Source of the DNA: JAWLGW01 sp964569055
Lineage (GTDB): Bacteria > Planctomycetota > J058
NCBI GenBank assembly: GCA_964569055.1
Contig: CAZMSZ010000289.1
Location: 1-9,883 of the forward strand
Reading direction: 5' to 3'
DNA length: 9,883 bases
Positions 1-4,895 of this stretch are shown here, in pieces. Below the pieces are notes generated by a model that searched no databases, was not told the DNA's origin, and worked only from the letters and a program-made list of their open reading frames with translations. The translations under genes and the position numbers were made by a program. How positions within the stretch are numbered: the stretch's first letter is position 1; each line of letters opens with the position of its first letter.

Positions 1-57
1 TCGGAGTCCGAATCGGAATCGACCAGCCCCCGACTCCGGCTCCAGCCCAGAATCCGA
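1..57. repeat. Short imperfect repeat and inverted repeat at window edge
   Basis: This gene-free stretch has a loose six-base rhythm at its left end (TCGGAG, TCCGAA, TCGGAA, TCGACC). It also has a perfect 7-bp inverted repeat, CGGAGTC at 2-8 and GACTCCG at 32-38, with a 23-nt loop. It lies upstream of the promoter of the first gene. It could be the tail of a low-complexity intergenic repeat or the terminator of an upstream gene outside the window. I see no open frame with protein-like composition here. The left boundary is unknown because the window starts inside it. Confidence 0.3.
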
Positions 58-59
58 GC

Positions 60-88
60 TTTACCTGACCGCCCTCGCGGCGTAAGGT
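60..88 (+). promoter_or_regulatory. Sigma-70-like promoter for the secreted-protein gene
   Basis: TTTACC at 60-65 matches four of six bases of the -35 consensus TTGACA. After exactly 17 bp follows TAAGGT at 83-88, a TANNNT -10 box. AT-containing boxes are scarce in this GC-rich DNA, so the pair at ideal spacing is notable. The predicted transcript start is about 94-95. This coincides with a GTG in the reading frame of the next gene, so transcription could be leaderless from 94 or could give a leader of about 44 nt ending in the SD-led ATG at 139. Confidence 0.5.
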
Positions 89-127
89 GAGCCGTGGCCT
101 TGTGCGCGCCCTCCCGGGCGCGCGGTC

Positions 128-132
128 GGAGG
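128..132 (+). promoter_or_regulatory. Ribosome binding site deciding the ATG at 139
   Basis: GGAGG is followed by a 6-nt spacer and ATG at 139. It favours 139 over the in-frame GTG at 94, because the shorter protein then begins directly with a classical signal peptide. Confidence 0.65.
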
Positions 133-138
133 TGGAGC

Positions 139-1115
139 ATGAGGCGGAGCGCCGCGGCCTGGTTCCTCGCCCTTCCCTTGCTCGCGCCCGCGGGCGCGCT
201 CGCGCAGGAGGGCGCGCCGGCGGACGCCGCCGAGGAGCGGCTGGACGAGCTCGAGGACCGGGTCCCGCTCGGCGGCGGGGTGGGCGAGAGCGACCTCGAT
301 CCGAGCCTGCTCGACCCCAACCTCGACCCCGACCTGCTCAACGACCCGCTGCTCTCGGGCTCGTTCGAGGACGCGCCGCTCCCGCCCGGGATCGCGCTGC
401 CCAACGATCGCGAGCGGATCGACCGCACGGCGGTCGAGCTCGGCGCGAACGCCGACGCCGCGGGCGAGGAGCTCTACGAGGAGCTGCGGGTGCTGGTCGA
501 CCGTGACCCGGGCGCCGGCAAGGCCGAGGCCGCCCGTCGTCTGGCCGCGCTCGAGGCGCAGGTCAGCAGCATGCGCAGCGAGGTGGAGGAGCTGCTGCAC
601 GGCGAGGCGGGTCCGCAGGTCGAGCGCAACCGCGGCTACGGCGCGCCGACGCGGCCCGATCGGCTGCAGAACCGTCAGCCGGCCTCGACGCTCCAGACCC
701 GGCGGATCGACGGCGACCCGCTCGGCCGCCCCATGTGGGATTGGTGGCAGGACCTGCTCGCGGCGAGCGTGAAGCACGTCAACCCGGCGCTCCACCACCT
801 GTTGCTGGCGCGGATCAACGCGCTCAAGACCGCGGGCGACCGCCTGGCGGTGTCGGTCCCGCCGCACCACCGGCCCTACGTGGACCACGTCGTGCGCCGC
901 GAGGTGTTCGGCAGCGCGCTCGGGCGCTACGCGCTCAAGCCGCCGTACGACCGCCGCCTGGACGACCTGTTCCAGCTCGGCGGGCGGACCGCGGCCGGCA
1001 CCCGCGCCGATCAGGCGCCCGCGCCCGCCCCGGCGGGCCCCCGGCCGCTCGACCTGAGCGTGCCCGAGGGCGGGGTGCAGGTGAAGCTCCTGCCCCGGGT
1101 CCTCGACGAGCGCAC
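139..1115 (+). CDS. Secreted protein of unknown function, 3' end lost in assembly gap
   Basis: I do not recognise this protein. 325 residues are visible before the N run, so the C-terminus is missing. The N-terminus is a Sec signal peptide: MRRS, a hydrophobic core at about residues 5-19, and a likely cleavage after ALA at residues 20-22. The mature part starts acidic. Residues 52-71 are a short Asp-Pro-Leu repeat (DPSLLDPNLDPDLLNDPLL). A helical, coiled-coil-like stretch lies near 127-153 (AARRLAALEAQVSSMRSEVE). A more conserved-looking block rich in Trp, His and Tyr spans about 199-280 and includes MWDWWQDLLA and PPHHRPYVDH. A Pro/Ala linker is near 291-302. No Cys residues occur in the visible part. 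The ATG at 139 is preferred for its SD and signal peptide; an upstream in-frame GTG at 94 would add 15 residues. An exported structural or envelope role is possible, but no function is claimed. Confidence 0.75.
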
Positions 1116-1215
1116 NNNNNNNNNNNNNNNNNNNNNNNNNNNNNNNNNNNNNNNNNNNNNNNNNNNNNNNNNNNNNNNNNNNNNNNNNNNNNNNNNNNNN
1201 NNNNNNNNNNNNNNN
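1116..1215. other. Assembly gap of 100 Ns
   Basis: Exactly 100 N characters are present, the usual placeholder for a scaffold join of unknown length. It removes the 3' end of the secreted-protein gene and whatever lay between it and the FHA gene. The true distance, and even whether other genes lie here, cannot be read. Frame continuity across it is meaningless. Confidence 0.98.
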
Positions 1216-1244
1216 GCCCCCTCGCGCGGCAGCGCCGCGCGCGC

Positions 1245-1250
1245 TACGTT
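1245..1250 (+). promoter_or_regulatory. -10-like box just before the FHA gene start
   Basis: TACGTT fits TANNNT and ends 6 nt before the GTG at 1257, where no SD is present. This is the geometry of a leaderless transcript beginning at or next to the start codon. No clear -35 can be seen; the sequence 17 bp upstream is GC-rich and lies next to the gap. Confidence 0.35.
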
Positions 1251-1256
1251 CGCAGC

Positions 1257-2390
1257 GTGGATGTCCTCGCCGCCTTCCTCACCCGCGCCGCGGCACCTGG
1301 CGGCGCGACCCTGAAGGACCTCTCCGACTCGCTCGGGGACGCCTCGCTCGAGGCGCTGAGCGCGGCGCTCGCGAGCTGCCCGCTGCTCGTCGGCGCGCCG
1401 CCCGAGGTGTTCATGCGCCCGGCCGACGCGGGGGCGGTGCCCGAGCCGCTGCGTCGGCTCGCCGCGCTGCGCCGGCACCGCGAGCGGGACGCCCAGGCGG
1501 TCCACGCGCTGATCGGCCTGCGGCCCGACGGGATCGGCGAGGCGGTGCTGGGGCGCGTGGGCGGCGAGGCCCACGTCCAGCTCCCCGTGCCCTCCGCCTC
1601 GCGCCGCCACTGTCGCCTGCAGCGGCACGACGACGGCCTCGAGCTGGTCGAGCTCGGCTCGCGCAACGGCACGTCGGTCGAAGGGCGCCGGGTGAGCGCC
1701 GTGGGCGCGATCCCGCTGCGGGCGGGCATGCGCCTCACGATCGGCACCTGGGAGGCGCTGCTCCTGGGCGCGAAGGCGGTGTGGTCCGTGCTCCGCGACG
1801 CCGACTGGGACCCCGCGGCGCCCCTGGCGCAGCTCGCGGGCGTGCCGGTCCCGGCCGAGGGGATCGCGCTGCGCGACCTCGTGCCCGCGGTGGCCGCGCT
1901 CTCCCGCGACGACCTCCTCGCCGCCTGCCCGTTCGGCCTCCTGCTCGAAGTGCCGCTCGCCGGCCAGGACGAGCCCACCGAGCTGCGCGGGCGCACCCGC
2001 CGCTTCAGCCAGCGCGAGCTGGCCGCCGCGCGACGCAGCAAACAGACCGGCCGGGCCCGCGTCCACCTGCTCGCGCCGCGCGACCCCGAGCGCCGCGCGA
2101 TCGTGCTGGGGCGCGACCCGACGCGCTGCGACGTGGTCCTGACCGACCCCTCGGTCTCCTCGATCCACGCCGAGGTGTACGACCTCGGCGACCGCTGGAG
2201 CGTCGGCGACCGCGACTCGGAGAACGGCACCTTCGTGCGCGGCGAGCGGGTCGCCGCCGGCGACCCGGGCTTCGCCGCCGTGCGCGACCCGGTCTGGTTC
2301 GGGCGCTACCGCGCGGTGCTCCTCGAGGCCGCCGAGCTGCACCGCCTCGCGACCAAGCTCGTGAGCGGCGCCACGCACAAGGCCGTGTAG
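1257..2390 (+). CDS. Cytoplasmic protein with two FHA (phosphothreonine-binding) domains
   Basis: From the GTG at 1257 the product is 377 residues, with no signal peptide or membrane segment. FHA domain 1 spans about residues 94-170: GR at 99-100, SRRH at 115-118 and SRNGT at 135-139. FHA domain 2 spans about 281-356: GRDPTR at 285-290, SSIH at 301-304 and SENGT at 321-325. Both keep the Gly-Arg, Ser-x-x-His and Asn-Gly residues that FHA domains use to fold and bind phosphothreonine peptides. The N-terminal 90 residues look helical, and an Arg-rich linker sits at about 241-267. FHA proteins usually read the output of Ser/Thr kinases, and one is encoded 2.5 kb away at 4896-7673, so a kinase-reader relationship is plausible but inferred. 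The frame is open back into the gap, so an upstream start cannot be excluded. The GTG is chosen because the protein-like sequence begins there and a TANNNT box precedes it. Confidence 0.88.
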   Translation: MDVLAAFLTRAAAPGGATLKDLSDSLGDASLEALSAALASCPLLVGAPPEVFMRPADAGAVPEPLRRLAALRRHRERDAQAVHALIGLRPDGIGEAVLGRVGGEAHVQLPVPSASRRHCRLQRHDDGLELVELGSRNGTSVEGRRVSAVGAIPLRAGMRLTIGTWEALLLGAKAVWSVLRDADWDPAAPLAQLAGVPVPAEGIALRDLVPAVAALSRDDLLAACPFGLLLEVPLAGQDEPTELRGRTRRFSQRELAAARRSKQTGRARVHLLAPRDPERRAIVLGRDPTRCDVVLTDPSVSSIHAEVYDLGDRWSVGDRDSENGTFVRGERVAAGDPGFAAVRDPVWFGRYRAVLLEAAELHRLATKLVSGATHKAV

Positions 2391-2397
2391 CGCGGTC

Positions 2398-2416
2398 GCG
2401 CGCGCCAGGCGCGCGC
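2398..2416. terminator. Bidirectional hairpin between convergent genes
   Basis: A 9-1-9 quasi-palindrome, GCGCGCGCC-A-GGCGCGCGC, fills most of the 32-bp gap between the FHA gene stop and the oxidoreductase stop. Folded with a realistic loop it gives 7-8 GC pairs. There is no T tract on either side, so it would be an atypical intrinsic terminator or an RNA 3'-end stabiliser. Its symmetry and its place between converging genes suit use from both strands. Confidence 0.5.
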
Positions 2417-2422
2417 CGCCTC

Positions 2423-4054
2423 CTACCCGGCAGGCGCGAACGCCTGGACCAGCGCGGCCGCCGAGCGGAGGCCGTCGACGGCGGCCGACATGATCCCGCC
2501 CGCGTAGCCGGCGCCCTCGCCCACGGGGTACAGCCCGGGCGTGCTCGGGGAGACGCGGGTCCGCTCGTCGCGGGGGATCCGCACGGGGGACGAGCCGCGC
2601 GTCTCGGGGCCGACCAGGATCCCGGCCGCCGAGGCGTAGCCGGGCATGTGCTTGCCGAACACCGGGAGCGCGCGCGCCATGGCCCGCGCGCCGGCGGGCG
2701 GAAGCACCTCGCGCAGGTCGGCGGCGCGGTGGCCGCGCGGGTAGCTCGAGGCGAACGGGCCGCGGGAGCGGCGCCCGGCGAGGAAGTCGGGCACGCGCTG
2801 GGTGGGCAGCGAGTAGTCGCCGCCCCCCAGCTCGAACGCGCGCCGCTCGAGGCGGCGCTGGAGCTCGACCCCGCCCAGCGGGTCCGCCCCGCCGCCTGGG
2901 ACCTCGTCGGGCCCGACCGTGAACACCAGGCCGGAGTTGGCCCAGCCCGAGTCGCGCTGCCGGCGGCTCATGCCGTTGGTCGAGAGGTGCTCGGCCTCGC
3001 TCACGCTCGCCATCAGCGTCCCGCCCGGGCACATGCAGAACGAGAACACGCCCTGGCGGCGGTCGTTGAGCACGTACTCCGCCACGGGGAGCCGCCCCGC
3101 CAGACCGCCGTAGCGCGCCCGGTCGACCAGCTCCTGCGGGTGCTCGATCCGCAGGCCCATTTGGAACGGCTTGAACTCGAGCCGCACCCCGCGCGCGCGC
3201 AGCATGGCGTAGGTGTCGCGCGCCGAGTGGCCGATCGCGAGCACCGCCCCGCCCGCCGCGATCCGCTCGCCCCCCTCGAGCACCACGGCCGAGACCGCGC
3301 CCGCGGCGTCGAGCTCGAGGTCGTCCACGCGGGCCTCGAAGCGGAAGCGCGCGCCGAGGCGCTCGAGCTCGCGGCGCAGGTAGACCAGCACCGCGCGCAG
3401 GCGGTCGGTGCCGACGTGGGGCTTGCCGTCCACCTTGATCTCGGGCGGCGCCTTGGCCTCGACCAACAGGTCGTGGATCAAGTCGACCAGCGGGCTGCGG
3501 GTGCGGCAGGTGAGCTTCCCGTCCGAGAACGTGCCCGCGCCGCCCTCGCCGAACAGGATGTTCGCCTCGGGCAGGTGCGGGCCGCCCTGGTCGAAGGCGT
3601 TGACCGCGCGCACCCGCGGCCCCACCGCCGGCCCCCGGTCGAGGACCAGCGGGGCATACCCCTCGCGGGCCAGGAGCCAGGCGGCGAACAGCCCGCCGGG
3701 GCCGCTCCCGATCACCACGGGCGGGGCGCGCAGCGGCGCGGCCCCGTGGGGCACCCCGTCCAGGATCGCGAGGTCGCCCACGTCGCGGGCGCGCGGCGCG
3801 GGGAGGCGCGCCCGCCCGCTGCGGAGCGCGGCCGCGCGCGCCTCGGGGTCGGCGAGCCGCAGCGAGACGTGCACCGTCCAGTGGATGTCCCGCCGCCGGC
3901 GGGCGTCGAGCGCGCGCCGGACCACCGCCAGCTCCTGGATCGCAGCCGGCGCGACCCCGAGCTCGCCCGCCACCCGGCTCGCGAGCAGCGCCTCGTCTGC
4001 GCCCGCCTCGTCCACCGCCAGGCGCACGTTCTCGACCAGGAGGGGCGGCTCCAT
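2423..4054 (-). CDS. FAD-dependent oxidoreductase, COG2509-type
   Basis: A 543-residue flavoprotein of the uncharacterised COG2509-type dehydrogenase group. After an N-terminal domain of about 110 residues comes the dinucleotide-binding GSGPGG at 116-121, with a following acidic residue in LVLDRG (Asp139) that would bind the FAD ribose. The conserved stretch NILFGEGGAGTFSDGKL at 165-181 and a GKPHVGTDRLR block near 210-220 are hallmarks I associate with this group. The C-terminal FAD motif GLYPVGEGAGYAGGIMSA is at 507-524. A CMCPGG motif is at 340-345. Length and end-to-end architecture look complete. The substrate is unknown; members are presumed soluble reductases or dehydrogenases. The ATG at 4054 is chosen over an in-frame GTG at 4069. 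It has no SD, but a TACCCT box lies 5 nt upstream, so the mRNA may be leaderless. It is divergent from the lipoprotein-kinase pair and shares the 4055-4228 region with it. Confidence 0.9.
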   Translation of the reverse strand: MEPPLLVENVRLAVDEAGADEALLASRVAGELGVAPAAIQELAVVRRALDARRRRDIHWTVHVSLRLADPEARAAALRSGRARLPAPRARDVGDLAILDGVPHGAAPLRAPPVVIGSGPGGLFAAWLLAREGYAPLVLDRGPAVGPRVRAVNAFDQGGPHLPEANILFGEGGAGTFSDGKLTCRTRSPLVDLIHDLLVEAKAPPEIKVDGKPHVGTDRLRAVLVYLRRELERLGARFRFEARVDDLELDAAGAVSAVVLEGGERIAAGGAVLAIGHSARDTYAMLRARGVRLEFKPFQMGLRIEHPQELVDRARYGGLAGRLPVAEYVLNDRRQGVFSFCMCPGGTLMASVSEAEHLSTNGMSRRQRDSGWANSGLVFTVGPDEVPGGGADPLGGVELQRRLERRAFELGGGDYSLPTQRVPDFLAGRRSRGPFASSYPRGHRAADLREVLPPAGARAMARALPVFGKHMPGYASAAGILVGPETRGSSPVRIPRDERTRVSPSTPGLYPVGEGAGYAGGIMSAAVDGLRSAAALVQAFAPAG

Positions 4055-4059
4055 GCCGG

Positions 4060-4065
4060 AGGGTA
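4060..4065 (-). promoter_or_regulatory. -10-like box before the oxidoreductase gene
   Basis: On the minus strand TACCCT (TANNNT) ends 5 nt before the ATG at 4054. No SD lies in the intervening bases, so a leaderless transcript is suggested. No recognisable -35 was found 16-18 bp upstream, which keeps confidence low. Confidence 0.35.
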
Positions 4066-4115
4066 ACACGCTCCCGACGGGGCTCCGCCCGCGAGGGCCC
4101 GCCTCGCCTCGAGGT

Positions 4116-4134
4116 CGAGCGAGTGAAGCGCTCG
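4116..4134. repeat. Inverted repeat in the divergent intergenic region
   Basis: CGAGCG at 4116-4121 and CGCTCG at 4129-4134 form a perfect 6-bp inverted repeat with a 7-nt spacer. It lies between the two divergent promoters and could be an operator for a dimeric regulator. Six GC-rich base pairs can arise by chance in this DNA, and a similar CGAGCG element recurs at about 4174-4179 near the plus-strand promoter. Confidence 0.25.
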
Positions 4135-4182
4135 TCCGCGCGGGCGGTCCAACGAGCCGTCGCCGTCGCGGCTTCGAGCGCT

Positions 4183-4188
4183 TATGCT
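4183..4188 (+). promoter_or_regulatory. -10-like box for the lipoprotein-kinase operon
   Basis: TATGCT matches four of six bases of TATAAT and is the only AT-rich hexamer in the upstream region on this strand. The predicted transcript start is about 4194-4195, giving a leader of about 35 nt. The -35 position (4160-4165, TCGCCG) is poor, so the promoter may need an activator or an alternative sigma factor. Confidence 0.4.
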
Positions 4189-4194
4189 CGTCGT

Positions 4195-4210
4195 CCCGCC
4201 CTCAGGCGGG
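4195..4210 (+). promoter_or_regulatory. 5'-leader hairpin before the lipoprotein gene
   Basis: CCCGCC-CTCA-GGCGGG is a perfect 6-bp GC stem with a 4-nt loop. It ends 7 nt before the SD of the lipoprotein gene. Given the -10 box at 4183-4188, the mRNA would begin almost exactly with this stem. It has no T tract and lies upstream of the gene, so a 5'-end stabiliser or protein-binding stem is more likely than a terminator. Confidence 0.4.
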
Positions 4211-4217
4211 GCGGACC

Positions 4218-4225
4218 GAGGAGGA
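4218..4225 (+). promoter_or_regulatory. Ribosome binding site deciding the ATG at 4229
   Basis: GAGGAGGA lies 3 nt before the ATG at 4229 (GGAGG core about 4 nt away) and 9 nt before the in-frame ATG at 4235. It rules out the ATG at 4184, which overlaps the -10 box and lies before the hairpin. Either 4229 or 4235 gives the same lipoprotein signal. Confidence 0.75.
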
Positions 4226-4228
4226 ACC

Positions 4229-4891
4229 ATGACCATGCGGCCCGTGATCTTCGCCCTGGTGGCGGCGGCCGCGCTCAGCGGCTGCAAGGTGGGTGGAGGC
4301 GCCGCGAGCGGGAGCACCGACCCCTACGCGGGTCAGGGGAGCGGCAAGAGCAAGCTGCGCCGCTTCACGTTCCCCGACAAGGACGCCAACCAGAAGACCG
4401 GGGTCAAGCTCCCGCCCGAGGACCAGGCCACCCTGGTCGACCGCGAGGGCAAGCCGGCCTCGCTCACGGCCTGGCGCGGCAAGCCCGTGGTGCTGGTGTT
4501 CATGCGCGGCTTCCCCGGGTTCATTTGCCCGTACTGCACGACCTACACGGCCCAGATCGCGACGCGCTACGACGAGATCAAGGCGGCCGGCGCCGAGGTC
4601 CTCGTGGTCTATCCCACCGAGGAGAAGGACACCGACAAGGTGGCCGAGTTCGTGAAGGCGTGCAACGAGATCCTGACCGAGGAAGGCGAGGAGGGGCTGG
4701 CCTTCCCCGTGCTGCTCGACCCGGGCCTGAAGGTGGTCCAGCAATACAACATTCAGGGCGACCTCAGCCGCCCCTCGACCTTCGTGCTCGACGCCGAGGG
4801 TGTGATCCGCTACGTCTACGTCGGCAAGGACTCGGCGGACCGGCCGAGCGTCGAGCGGATCCTCGAGGAGGTCCGGGCGCTCGGGAGCTGA
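4229..4891 (+). CDS. Thioredoxin-fold (AhpC/TSA-like) lipoprotein with CPYC active site
   Basis: A 220-residue exported lipoprotein. The signal peptide MTMRPVIFALVAAAALSGC ends in a lipobox (LSGC), with Cys19 as the lipidated residue. A Gly/Ser-rich tether follows to about residue 42. The AhpC/TSA-like thioredoxin fold spans about 65-218: GKPVVLVFMRGFPGF leads into CPYC at 100-103, the cis-proline is in RPSTFVLD (Pro182), and the final strand and helix are GVIRYVYVG and VERILEEVRAL. Family knowledge: proteins of this type reduce peroxides or exchange disulfides outside the cytoplasm; the CPYC pair and the FMRGF lead-in fit a PrxQ/thioredoxin-like enzyme. A peroxidase and a disulfide reductase cannot be told apart by reading. 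Cys145 is a further Cys that could act in resolution. The gene has a strong SD and a leader hairpin, and its stop is 4 nt before the kinase GTG, so the two are probably co-transcribed. Confidence 0.88.
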   Translation: MTMRPVIFALVAAAALSGCKVGGGAASGSTDPYAGQGSGKSKLRRFTFPDKDANQKTGVKLPPEDQATLVDREGKPASLTAWRGKPVVLVFMRGFPGFICPYCTTYTAQIATRYDEIKAAGAEVLVVYPTEEKDTDKVAEFVKACNEILTEEGEEGLAFPVLLDPGLKVVQQYNIQGDLSRPSTFVLDAEGVIRYVYVGKDSADRPSVERILEEVRALGS

Positions 4892-4895
4892 GCCA

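Noticed and set aside
1..60. CRISPR or direct-repeat array at the left edge
   Set aside because: The six-base similarity is imperfect and covers about 24 bases only, with no spacer structure.
1216..1314. In-frame continuation of the secreted-protein gene after the gap
   Set aside because: The gap length is unknown, so frame continuity means nothing. The real protein sequence after the gap is in a different frame (the FHA protein).
1011..3032. Long minus-strand open frame opposite the FHA and oxidoreductase genes
   Set aside because: It crosses the N run, is Arg/Gly/Pro-rich with no motif, and overlaps two clear genes. Very high GC removes stop codons from shadow frames.
1781..4066. Long plus-strand open frame across the FHA and oxidoreductase region
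   Set aside because: It has shadow composition (Arg, Ala, Gly, His) and no domain, while the minus-strand frame here has FAD motifs.
4184..4228. ATG at 4184 as start of the lipoprotein gene
   Set aside because: It lies inside the -10 box and before the hairpin, has no SD, and would bury the lipoprotein signal behind 15 extra residues.
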